Part shown: positions 55,735 to 63,320 of the stretch, piece by piece
How the letters are laid out: every line of letters begins with the position of its first letter
Position numbering within the stretch: the first letter of the stretch is position 1
Assembly: GCF_001558695.1 (NCBI RefSeq)
Contig: NZ_LNTU01000037.1
Span: 1-64,000 of the forward strand
Source: Paramesorhizobium deserti
GTDB taxonomy: Bacteria > Pseudomonadota > Alphaproteobacteria > Rhizobiales > Rhizobiaceae
Length of the DNA: 64,000 nucleotides
Direction: 5' to 3'
Notes under the pieces: generated by a model
What the model saw: the letters and a program-made list of their open reading frames with translations, nothing else
What the model was told of the DNA's origin: nothing
Databases searched by the model: none
Made by a program: the position numbers and the translations under genes

Positions 55735-56844
55735 GTTCAAGGATGAAGTGCGACTTGCGTATGATACCAAAGGGTTATCAGTCGCAAGGAAAACGCAATG
55801 AGACGCACCTACTCCCATATCGACCTTGATGAACGACGCAAGATTGCCCGCTGGCGAACAGCAGGCTTGGGTGTGGAACTGATCGCCGCGAAGCTTGGAC
55901 GACATCGTTCGACGATCTTTCGGGAGATCAAACGCAATAGGTTCATCGACAATGATGTTCCGGATCTCAACGGCTACTACTGTGTCACAGCGCATGACAT
56001 TGCTTGTGGACGTCGTGCAAAGCTGCGCAAGCTGGCGCGCTTCTCTGACGTCAGGCAGTCTGTCATCGACCGGATCATGCATGGGTGGTCACCACAGCAG
56101 ATTGCAGGACGGATGCGACTTGAGCGACATCCGGTCTCGGTGAGCCATGAAACGATCTACAAGTTCGCCTATTCGCCTGACGGCGACGCCATCAAGCTGT
56201 GGCGGCATTTGCCCGAGCATCGCGCCAGGCGCAGATCGCGACATGCAAGACGTAAGCACGGCCAACGCTTTGGCCCGGAGCTCAACATTTTAAGGCGCCC
56301 CGACGTCGTCGCCGCTCGCAAGCAGTTTGGGCATTGGGAATGCGACTTGATCCAGTTTCGAAAGAAGTTTGGAAAGGCCAACGTCACATCACTCGTTGAG
56401 CGCGTGAGCCGCTTTGCCATCTTGCTCCGCAACAACGACCGGCAATCACGGCCGGTCATGGATGGCCTGATCCGGGTGTTACAGTCCCTGCCCCACCGTG
56501 CTCGTCGTTCCATCACCTTCGACCGTGGCACCGAGTTCAGCGATTGGCCCTATCTGCAAGCTGGTATCGGTGCACAAACATGGTTCTGTGATCCTCAGTC
56601 GCCATGGCAGAAAGGCACTGTGGAGAATACGAACCGTCGCGCCAGGAAATAGCTTTCGAGAGAGGTCGACCCCCTGTCCGTGACTGATGCCGACCTGATC
56701 GAGATATGCAATCGGCTTAACGCGACACCACGCAAATGTCTCGGTTATCGAACACCGGCTGAAGTCTTCCGTAAGAAACTGCTCGCTCAGTTGAGACAGG
56801 CTGGTTAACTTGGCGCAGTTCGCAAGTCGCGCTTCGGCATGAAC
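55735..56844 (+). mobile_element. IS30-family insertion sequence
   Basis: About 1.1 kb bounded by imperfect inverted repeats: left end GTTCAAGGATGAAGTGCGAC (from 55735) continuing TTGCG; right end, read on the minus strand from 56844, GTTCATGCCGAAGCGCGACT continuing TGCG. Inside is a single IS30-type transposase gene on the plus strand. I cannot identify a target-site duplication with confidence. The element has disrupted a minus-strand gene whose start lies at about 57079. Confidence 0.8.
55798..56808 (+). pseudogene. IS30-family transposase with in-frame amber codon
   Basis: 336 codons if the TAG at 56650-56652 is read through. Residues before it: helix-turn-helix start YSHIDLDERRKIARWRTAGL, GRHRSTIFREIKRNRFIDND, the DDE domain FGHWECDLIQF, a middle Asp in SITFDRGTEFSDW and CDPQSPWQKGTVENTNRRAR K. 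After the TAG the same frame continues LSREVDPLSVTDADLIEICN and RLNATPRKCLGYRTPAEVF to TAA at 56806-56808. Relatives have Trp at the TAG site (TGG to TAG), so one point mutation removed the last 50 residues. The DDE residues lie before the stop, so some activity cannot be excluded. Confidence 0.88.
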
Positions 56845-57079
56845 TCACAAGCGGGTGCAGGTAAGCCGCCCCGGCTGCCGCTGCAGCTGCACGGGCAACC
56901 TCGCAGGCGGCCATCTCGCCGGCATCAGACGCTTCCTTGGCCGAGTGCAACGCAGCCCAAGCGCTATCACGCAGAAGCTTGGTGCGTTTTGCGCCCTCCG
57001 CAAAAGCCTGCCCCCCCTCGACAGCCGCAATTGGCCGCAATTCTTCCAGGTTGAGAATGATCTTCGCGTCGCTCTTCAT
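56845..57079 (-). pseudogene. Putative immunity-type gene truncated by IS30
   Basis: Starting at ATG 57077-57079 (or 57092-57094), the minus frame reads MKSDAKIILNLEELRPIAAV, AFAEGAKRTKLLRDSAWAAL, HSAKEASDAGEMAACEVARA and AAAAAGAAYLHPL, then runs into the IS30 right end. The A-A-G-x-A-Y-L-H-P-L ending and RDSAWAALHSAKEA pattern resemble small Ala-rich proteins annotated as putative immunity proteins; that assignment is from memory and uncertain. The part normally after AYLHPL is missing. Confidence 0.45.
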
Positions 57080-57095
57080 CCGCCTGCATTCCATT

Positions 57096-58178
57096 TCAGG
57101 TGTGCCCGTGTCTGTGGTGCAGGTCGGGATAATGCGGATGCTTGTGGCGCATAGGTTCATGTCGATGCCAATGTGAATGCGGTTCGGTCACTGGTTCGTC
57201 ATGATGGTGCTGATGGTGTTCGTCATGAATGTGCGCATGCTCGTGTTCAAGAATCCCGTGATCGTGCCAGTGATCATGATGTTCGGTCAGGTGCAACCAC
57301 AGTCCAAAGGCCATTAGCAGGCCCGCGATGATGAACTGTGGGGTCAACCCTTCATGAAAGAGCAGCAGGGCCAGCGCCGCGCCGATAAAGGGTGCCAAAG
57401 AGAAATAGGCTCCTGTCCGCGCCGTGCCGAGATGACGCAGGCCGAGCATGAACAAGACCAGGCTTACCCCGATGCCAAGGAACCCTGCCACCACACCTGA
57501 GAAAATCAGTCCAACGGACGGCAGGGTCGCGCCAACCAGGAGAGCCAGGCCGAAATTGGTGCAGCCTGCAACCAGACCCTTGATCATGGCAATCTGGACC
57601 GGATCGGCCGAGGACAATTTGCGTGTCAGATTATTGTCGATACCCCAACACAGACAAGCCAGCGCTATAAGCAGACCGCCGGCATCGAGGCTAAGCCCCT
57701 CGCCGTTCCACGATAGCAGAACGGCGCCACAAAGGATCGCTGCGGCACCAAGCAGCAACCGTCTGTCGACGTTTTCACGGAAGACGACCCAGGCGATGAC
57801 CATCGTCGCTAGCCCTTCCAGGTTAAGCAGCAGCGATCCAGAAGCAGCCGTCGTTAACGACAGCCCGAACATCAGGAACAAGGGTCCGAGCATTCCACCA
57901 AAAAGCACCACCGCCGCAAGCCATGGCAGATCAGACTTCGTCAGCGGCGCCTCAACATTCGCGAAGCCAAGCGAGGCTCGACCCCAATGGACCGCGGCGA
58001 GGCCAATACCCGCACCCAGATAAAGGATCCCAGCCAACAACCACGGATCGACGAAGCCGATCAATAGTTTGGAGACAGGAGCCGTGGCTCCGAACAGCAG
58101 CGCGGCGCCAAGGGCGAACGGAACGCCCGGAAAACGAGGGGACTGGTCATTCTTCCCGGACATATGGAAATTATACAT
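57096..58178 (-). CDS. EamA/DMT-family transporter with His-rich C-terminal tail
   Basis: A 360-aa protein. Residues 15-290 hold ten hydrophobic helices in two EamA halves (FALGAALLFGATAPVSKLLI, LLLNLEGLATMVIAWVVFRE N, LIALACLCWGIDNNLTRKLS, GAYFSLAPFIGAALALLLFH E). After the last helix (residue about 292) comes a tail of about 66 residues with some 26 histidines in H-x-H and HH clusters (LTEHHDHWHDHGILEHEHAH, DEHHQHHHDEP, HSHWHRHEPMRHKHPHYPD). Such a tail binds divalent metals (Ni, Co, Zn), so the protein may move or sense a metal, unlike usual metabolite-exporting EamA proteins. Start 58178 or 58163. No regulator adjoins it. Confidence 0.88.
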   Translation of the reverse strand: MYNFHMSGKNDQSPRFPGVPFALGAALLFGATAPVSKLLIGFVDPWLLAGILYLGAGIGLAAVHWGRASLGFANVEAPLTKSDLPWLAAVVLFGGMLGPLFLMFGLSLTTAASGSLLLNLEGLATMVIAWVVFRENVDRRLLLGAAAILCGAVLLSWNGEGLSLDAGGLLIALACLCWGIDNNLTRKLSSADPVQIAMIKGLVAGCTNFGLALLVGATLPSVGLIFSGVVAGFLGIGVSLVLFMLGLRHLGTARTGAYFSLAPFIGAALALLLFHEGLTPQFIIAGLLMAFGLWLHLTEHHDHWHDHGILEHEHAHIHDEHHQHHHDEPVTEPHSHWHRHEPMRHKHPHYPDLHHRHGHT

Positions 58179-58249
58179 GGACTTTCGCGATCGTCGCTGC
58201 CCATTTTCGAGAATGACGCTTAAAGCTTCGCGCCAAGAGCGGCCCCTTT

Positions 58250-58903
58250 TTAGTCGGCCGATGCGGCGGTGAAAACCGCCAGCTGAGCGGCGAAGGCACG
58301 TTTATATGCGGGCCGTGCCTCGCCGCGGGCAACATAGGCGGAGAGGTTCGGATATTCGTCCAGTATACCTGATGATGCTTTCAACCTGAGCAGCACCGTC
58401 ACCATCAAAAGGTCACCGGCGCTGAATGCGCCATCGAGCCAGTCGGCATCGCCGAGGCGAACCGAAAGGCTTTCCAGCCGTTTTCGGATGCTGTTCTCGA
58501 GCGCGCGCAGGCGCTGCTCGTACCAGGGCTCGTCGCGCTCGAGAATCATGGTGAGGGTGCGGTCGAAGATCGGCGGCTCCACGGTGTTGAGCGCGGCGAA
58601 CACCCACGCAATCGCGCGCGCCCGGGCATTCGCGTCGCCCGGCAGCAGGCCCGTATGGCGCTCGGCGATATGGAGCACGATCGCACCGGACTCGAACAGG
58701 GCGAGATCGCCTTCCTCATAGGTCGGAATTTGCCCGAAAGGATGAAGCGCGAGATGCGCGGCTTCCTTCATCGCCTTGAACGAAAGAAGACGAACGTCGT
58801 AGGACTGGCCCACTTCCTCAAGCGCCCAGCGAACGCGCATGTCGCGCGCCAGCCCCTTGCCGCGATCGGGTGAGCGTTCAAAGGCGGTAATGGTGGGGAT
58901 CAT
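58250..58903 (-). CDS. Glutathione S-transferase family protein
   Basis: A 217-aa GST. The N-terminal domain reads ITAFERSPDRGKGLARDMRV RWAL, then HPFGQIPTYEEGDLALFESG with the cis-Pro and the glutathione-binding Glu-Ser, and AIVLHIAERH. The helical C-terminal domain includes WLDGAFSAGDLLMVTVLLRL with the N-capping box Asp. The first helix lacks a Cys; a Ser (ERSPDRG) takes the usual catalytic place. It is on the minus strand, separate from the LysR gene at 59032 by about 130 bp in the same direction. Confidence 0.88.
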   Translation of the reverse strand: MIPTITAFERSPDRGKGLARDMRVRWALEEVGQSYDVRLLSFKAMKEAAHLALHPFGQIPTYEEGDLALFESGAIVLHIAERHTGLLPGDANARARAIAWVFAALNTVEPPIFDRTLTMILERDEPWYEQRLRALENSIRKRLESLSVRLGDADWLDGAFSAGDLLMVTVLLRLKASSGILDEYPNLSAYVARGEARPAYKRAFAAQLAVFTAASAD

Positions 58904-59031
58904 CGTTGTTCTCCATGGCTTGTTCGTCTTGAAGACGATTGGCTGAACGAGATTCCGACACCTGACGCGCGAGATAATCCCCGCGTCAGTTCAATCACAG
59001 CTCAAAAGATGCGTTTCTTCACCCCGATGAG

Positions 59032-59925
59032 CTAGAGTTCCGCAGCATCAAATACCGCCGCGACCCAATCGATGAAAACCCGCACACGCGGCGACAATTG
59101 CCGGTTTTGCGGATAGTAGGCGGCGAGCGGTAAAGGCGGCGGTGGATAATTCGGCAGGACCTCGACAAGGGTGCCGCGCGCGAGATCCTCCCGGAACCGA
59201 TAGCGGGGCGCCTGAATCAACCCGTATCCCATCCGCGCCAGATGATGCGCCGTCTCCGCATCATTGGCTGTGACGCGGCAGGAGAGCGTCACCTCCCTCG
59301 TCTCTCCGCCGGTCTGGAACTCCATCGGCATCACTCGTCCGGTGCGGGACGACACAAAGCCGATCATCTGGTGTCCATTGAGATCGTCAGGCGAGGCCGG
59401 CAGGCCGTGAACTTCCAGATAACGCGGGCTGGCACAAGTCATTTCGGGAATATCGGGAAGCTTGTGCATGATCATGCCACTGTCGTCGGGCTCGCCTGCC
59501 CGGATCACGCAATCCACGCCTTCGCGCACCAGATCGACCAGCCTGTCGCCCTGCCCTATATGCAATAGGATTCCAGGATATCTCTCCAGGAATTCCGGCA
59601 GACGCGGCAGCAGAAACGCCCGCGTCAGCGTGCCGTGGGCGTCGATCCGCAGCACGCCTGCCGGTTCTCCACCGCGCAGCGCACTTTCCGCCTCATCGAT
59701 GTCGGCGAGGATCGACAGGCAGCGCCGGTAATAGTCTTCCCCCTCTGGGGTGGGCGCTACATGACGCGTGGTGCGTTCGAGGAGGCGGCTACCGAGATCG
59801 CGTTCGAGCCGCCTGATTGCTTCGGTCGCCGTCGAACGCGGAATATTCAGATCAGCCGCAGCAGTTGTGAAGCTGCCGCGGTCGATAACCCGGACAAGAA
59901 GACGCATTGCATCGAGGCGATCCAT
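59032..59925 (-). CDS. LysR-family regulator of the divergent SDR gene
   Basis: A 297-aa LysR regulator. Helix-turn-helix: MDRLDAMRLLVRVIDRGSFT, AAADLNIPRSTATEAIRRLE, RDLGSRLLERTTRHVAPTPE. The effector domain shows RIDAHGTLTRAFLLPRLPEF, LVREGVDCVIRAGEPDDSGM and the C-terminal LPNYPPPPLPLAAYYPQNRQ LSPRVRVFIDW. It is divergent from a short-chain dehydrogenase/tautomerase pair with about 95 bp between, containing an inverted repeat, so it probably controls that pair and possibly itself. Confidence 0.93.
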   Translation of the reverse strand: MDRLDAMRLLVRVIDRGSFTTAAADLNIPRSTATEAIRRLERDLGSRLLERTTRHVAPTPEGEDYYRRCLSILADIDEAESALRGGEPAGVLRIDAHGTLTRAFLLPRLPEFLERYPGILLHIGQGDRLVDLVREGVDCVIRAGEPDDSGMIMHKLPDIPEMTCASPRYLEVHGLPASPDDLNGHQMIGFVSSRTGRVMPMEFQTGGETREVTLSCRVTANDAETAHHLARMGYGLIQAPRYRFREDLARGTLVEVLPNYPPPPLPLAAYYPQNRQLSPRVRVFIDWVAAVFDAAEL

Positions 59926-59945
59926 GTTTGTTCGTGATATCCGAA

Positions 59946-59961
59946 TTTACTTGTCAGTAAA
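59946..59961. promoter_or_regulatory. Inverted repeat between LysR and SDR genes
   Basis: TTTACT-TGTC-AGTAAA, a perfect 6+6 bp inverted repeat 21 bp from the LysR start and about 60 bp before the SDR start. It is a good candidate for the shared LysR operator. Confidence 0.5.
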
Positions 59962-60020
59962 AGGGAGATTATTCCGCCAGAAGGGTTCTTTATCTCTTGA
60001 CCTAACAATGGAGGTCAAGA

Positions 60021-60758
60021 ATGAGTCTGAAGGACAAAACCGCGATCATAACCGGCGCCGGCAAGGGCATCGGTGCGGCAATCGCCCGCCGGCTCGCCCA
60101 TGACGGCTGTGCCGTCGTTGTGAACTACGCACGCGACGAAGCCGCCGCTCGCCAGGTTGTAAAGGATATCGAACAGGCGGGCGGCAAGGCGGTCGCGATC
60201 CAGGCTGATATCGGTGATCCTGCCGGCATGACCAAGCTGTTCGACGCCGCCGAGGCTGCTTTCGGCCCGGCCGATATTCTGGTGAACAACGCCGGCATGA
60301 TGCGACTGTCGCCGCTGGCCGACGCTACGGACGCGGATTTCGACGAGCATTGCGCAGTCAATCTGGGCGGCACCTTCCGCGGTATGCGCGAAGCTGCCCG
60401 GCGGCTGCGCGACGGCGGACGGATCATCAGTTTGTCATCGAGCGTGGTCGGCTTCTACCAGCCGGGCTACAGCCTTTATGCCGCGACGAAAGCCGCGATC
60501 GAGGCCATGACGCATGTGCTTGCCAAGGAATTGGGGCCGCGCAGGATTACAGTGAATGCGATCGCGCCCGGTCCGATCGAGACGGATTTTTTCATGCGGG
60601 GCAAGTCCGAGGAGCTGGTCGCAAACATTACCCGGATGATCCCCCTCGGTCGCCTCGGCCAGCCTGACGACATTGCCGATGCCATCGCTTTCCTCGCCGG
60701 ACCTGAAAGCGGCTGGGTCAACGGACAAACCATCCGCGCCAATGGCGGCGCTGTGTAA
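60021..60758 (+). CDS. Short-chain dehydrogenase/reductase
   Basis: A 245-aa classical SDR, FabG-like. Cofactor motif ITGAGKGIGAAIARRLA, Asp in AVAIQADIGDPA, VNNAGMMRLSPLAD, catalytic Ser in RIISLSSSVVGFYQ and Tyr/Lys in YSLYAATKAAIEAMTHVLAK, with the NAIAPGPIETDFF loop and a C-terminal GWVNGQTIRANGGAV. ATG 60021 follows AATGGAGGTCAAG. It is followed after 30 bp by a tautomerase gene and is under the divergent LysR regulator. The substrate is unknown. Confidence 0.93.
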   Translation: MSLKDKTAIITGAGKGIGAAIARRLAHDGCAVVVNYARDEAAARQVVKDIEQAGGKAVAIQADIGDPAGMTKLFDAAEAAFGPADILVNNAGMMRLSPLADATDADFDEHCAVNLGGTFRGMREAARRLRDGGRIISLSSSVVGFYQPGYSLYAATKAAIEAMTHVLAKELGPRRITVNAIAPGPIETDFFMRGKSEELVANITRMIPLGRLGQPDDIADAIAFLAGPESGWVNGQTIRANGGAV

Positions 60759-60788
60759 CCCCTACCCTGCAAATCAAAGGAAAAGTTT

Positions 60789-61001
60789 ATGCCTTTCGCG
60801 AATTACAAACTGCCCCAGGCTTCACTCTCGACGGCGCAGAAGGAAGATCTGATCCACAAGACGACCGAACTGATGGTCAGCTATTTCGGGGAGGTCGCAC
60901 GCCCGACCACCATGGTTCTCATCGAGGAAGTGCCCGACGGCGGATACGGGCGGGCGGACGAGGTGTTCGTCATGCCGGAGGAATACCGGGCCAAGGACTG
61001 A
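60789..61001 (+). CDS. 4-oxalocrotonate tautomerase-family protein
   Basis: A 70-aa protein beginning MPFANYKLPQASLSTAQKED LIHKTTELMVSYFGE. The N-terminal Pro exposed after Met removal is the catalytic base of the tautomerase superfamily, and PTTMVLIEEVPDGGYGRADE matches the beta-strand region. Members are usually hexamers catalysing keto-enol changes. It is co-transcribed with the SDR gene. A strong hairpin (61012-61045) follows the stop. Confidence 0.88.
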   Translation: MPFANYKLPQASLSTAQKEDLIHKTTELMVSYFGEVARPTTMVLIEEVPDGGYGRADEVFVMPEEYRAKD

Positions 61002-61011
61002 AGCCAATGAA

Positions 61012-61045
61012 AACCGAAGCGGGCACCGTTGTGCCCGCTTCGGTT
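61012..61045. terminator. 15-bp hairpin between convergent genes
   Basis: AACCGAAGCGGGCAC, loop CGTT, GTGCCCGCTTCGGTT: a perfect 15-bp stem between the ends of the tautomerase (plus) and hydrolase (minus) genes. Read on the minus strand the stem is followed by TTTTC-like T-rich DNA, so it probably terminates the hydrolase transcript best and may serve both directions. Confidence 0.75.
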
Positions 61046-61078
61046 CATCACATTCCTGATCGAGCCGATTGTTCCCAC

Positions 61079-62146
61079 TCAGAACTGGTCCTTGAGGTCC
61101 CGCTGCAGAGCGCTCCTTACAAGGCCGATCAGCTCGGAATGAATATCCGCGCGGGACCGATCACCAGCGTCTTCACAGATCGGATCGACCTCCCCTACCG
61201 ATTTCAAGAACTCGGCAGCCCCTTCCTTGCATTCCGGCAGAAAGCTGAAATGATCGGCGCCAGTAACGGAGGCATAAGTTCCATGAGGCGTCAGCGTCGC
61301 CAGATGATCGGCGATTACACCCTCGGGAATGGTGCCGGGGCTGCCGAGATTGATGAAATTCATCGAGATTTTGATTTCCTTCAGGCTTTGCTCGTCATAG
61401 GCCTGCGCGAGACCCGGATCGACCAGGACGGCTGATTGGATGCGAGGGTCCCGGTTCGACTGCTCGAAACGTGCCTTGTCGATCGTCCGTAGATCAAGCT
61501 TGTCCACTTGCACTTCCTTTTCGTTGATGTAGCCCCTGCCGCCCGCGAACCAGGCGCAGTCCCATTTCGTATATGTGTCGCAGTAGCGGGCATATGTTTC
61601 GAGATTGGCGCGGGCGCCGGCAATCTCCATTGCCGCCGCGCCTCCGAGTGAAAAGCCGACGACGCCGATCCGATCGGCATCGATGATACCGCTCCATCGC
61701 GGATCTGCGGTCAGGCTGTTGATCAGGGCGGAGAGATCCTGCGTGCGCTCCCATACTTTCGGCGTATTGGCCGGCGTCGAGTCGCCGCTGGTGGTGCCGG
61801 GATGATTGGGACCGGCGACGACGAAGCCCGCTTTGGCAAGTTCCGTCGCAAGCCAGCTCATGCCCTGCACGCGGCCGCCCGATCCATGCGACATCACCAC
61901 CAGGGGAAAGCGCCCTTGGACAAGCGTTGCATTGCGCAAGGCCGGGGCTCCCTTGAAGACTTGATTGTCGCCGATAAGGGCGGGTTCGCCGCCCGTTGTA
62001 GCGGGATACCAGATCGTCACAGCGAGATCCCGACCGCGCTGAGGCGCGGAAACGCTTATCTCGTCTACGCCGACTTCGGCAGCTTCGGAGGGAACGGTGA
62101 ATGCGGCGGTGAACAGGACGGCGGAAAGAAAATACGGGAGTTTCAT
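61079..62146 (-). CDS. Secreted dienelactone-hydrolase-like alpha/beta hydrolase
   Basis: A 355-aa exported hydrolase. Signal peptide MKLPYFLSAVLFTAAFTVPS EAAE. Oxyanion region PLVVMSHGSGGRVQGMSWLA, nucleophile Ser166 in IGVVGFSLGGAAAMEIAG, and a late His in SVTGADHFSFLPEC. The domain order resembles bacterial platelet-activating-factor acetylhydrolase/dienelactone hydrolase-like enzymes that act on small esters. Start ATG at 62144-62146 after GCGAGAAACACCC; an upstream start at 62206 is unlikely. It is divergent from an AraC-type gene, with a direct repeat in between. Confidence 0.87.
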   Translation of the reverse strand: MKLPYFLSAVLFTAAFTVPSEAAEVGVDEISVSAPQRGRDLAVTIWYPATTGGEPALIGDNQVFKGAPALRNATLVQGRFPLVVMSHGSGGRVQGMSWLATELAKAGFVVAGPNHPGTTSGDSTPANTPKVWERTQDLSALINSLTADPRWSGIIDADRIGVVGFSLGGAAAMEIAGARANLETYARYCDTYTKWDCAWFAGGRGYINEKEVQVDKLDLRTIDKARFEQSNRDPRIQSAVLVDPGLAQAYDEQSLKEIKISMNFINLGSPGTIPEGVIADHLATLTPHGTYASVTGADHFSFLPECKEGAAEFLKSVGEVDPICEDAGDRSRADIHSELIGLVRSALQRDLKDQF

Positions 62147-62215
62147 GGGTGTTTCTCGCTTGTTGCAAAGGATCGGCAATCCATCGCAGAACCTGTGCCC
62201 GCCCACGTTCTCGAT

Positions 62216-62251
62216 CGTGATTCAGGTCGTCCCTCATCGCGATTTAGGTCA
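62216..62251. promoter_or_regulatory. Direct repeat, candidate AraC-family operator
   Basis: TCGTGATTCAGGTC (62216-62229) and TCGCGATTTAGGTC (62238-62251): two 14-bp direct copies differing at two positions, 22 bp apart, that is two helical turns. This is the classical arrangement of AraC-type binding sites. It lies between the hydrolase start (62146) and the AraC-type gene (62289). Confidence 0.65.
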
Positions 62252-62288
62252 TTATTCCCCAATCGACCGCCACCTCTGAGAGCATGCC

Positions 62289-63320
62289 TTGATCTTTATT
62301 CCACTTCCCTTCGTCGTTGCCCTGTTGCTTGTGATCCGCCTTATCGAGATGCTGCACAGCCAGGAACCGTCAAAAGGCAATCGGCCGTTCCTGGCCCTGA
62401 TCGGTCTTTGCGCCTTGCAGTCGCTCGCCGTCGGCTTGCGGTGGGGCTATGGCATTACCGAACTGCGCTACATGCTGCCGGTGCTGGCGAGTTGTCTGCC
62501 GCCGCTGGTGATGGCCAGCTTCCGCAGCCTCATGCACCGTGAAGAAGCGCGAACCGGCATTGCCCGCTGGCTCCACGCCGCGCCACCGATCGTGGTCATT
62601 GCGCTCTTGGCAATGGCGCCCGGGTTGATCGACTTTGCCCTGATCGCGTTGTTCGTCGGATATGCACTGGCCATACTAAACCTCGGCAGGACCGGGCCGG
62701 ACGCTTTAGACGAGGCGCGTCTCGACCGCGTCCTCTCGGCGCACCGCGCCCTCGTCATTGCCGCCGCATCGCTCTGCCTGTCAGCCCTCTTCGACCTTGC
62801 CGTTTTCATGGATTTCGAATGGAGCAAGGGGGCGAATGTCGCCCTGATGGTGAGCAATGCCAATCTTCTGGGGCTCCTCCTTCTCGGGCTGACCGCCACC
62901 GTCGCTGCCCGCGCGCGAGCACTCCCCTCCCCGGTCGCGGACATGAACGATGCCGCAGCGCAGGCCGCGCAGGACCGGGAAATCCTTGAGCGGATCGATC
63001 ACCTGCTGGTCAAGGAGAAACTGTCCCGCGACGAGAACCTGACCTTGTCACGCCTGGCGCGACGGGCTGGCGTGCCGGCCCGGCAGGTGTCAGGCGCGAT
63101 CAACCGGCTCTCCAGCAGAAACGTCTCGCAATATATCAACGACTTCCGGATCGCCGAGGCCTGCCGGCTGCTTCGCGAAACTGACATGTCCGTGACCGCG
63201 GCGATGTTCGAATCCGGCTTTCAGACGAAATCGAACTTCAACCGCGAGTTCCGGCGGGTCACGTCCCTCAGTCCCGCTTCCTGGCGCGACAAGAACCGAT
63301 CGCCGGAATCCCTACAGTGA
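62289..63320 (+). CDS. AraC-family regulator with membrane-spanning N-terminus
   Basis: A 343-aa protein starting with TTG (an in-frame TGA lies 10 codons or fewer upstream and no better start exists before Met21). Residues 1-215 contain about seven hydrophobic helices (FVVALLLVIRLIEML, LALIGLCALQSLAVGLRWGY, IVVIALLAMAPGLIDFALIA). The C-terminal AraC domain has two helix-turn-helix units: LTLSRLARRAGVPARQVSGA and VTAAMFESGFQTKSNFNREF RRVTSLSPASWR. Membrane-bound AraC regulators of this type are known. It probably senses a membrane or periplasmic signal and controls the divergent secreted hydrolase through the 22-bp direct repeat. Confidence 0.85.
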   Translation: MIFIPLPFVVALLLVIRLIEMLHSQEPSKGNRPFLALIGLCALQSLAVGLRWGYGITELRYMLPVLASCLPPLVMASFRSLMHREEARTGIARWLHAAPPIVVIALLAMAPGLIDFALIALFVGYALAILNLGRTGPDALDEARLDRVLSAHRALVIAAASLCLSALFDLAVFMDFEWSKGANVALMVSNANLLGLLLLGLTATVAARARALPSPVADMNDAAAQAAQDREILERIDHLLVKEKLSRDENLTLSRLARRAGVPARQVSGAINRLSSRNVSQYINDFRIAEACRLLRETDMSVTAAMFESGFQTKSNFNREFRRVTSLSPASWRDKNRSPESLQ

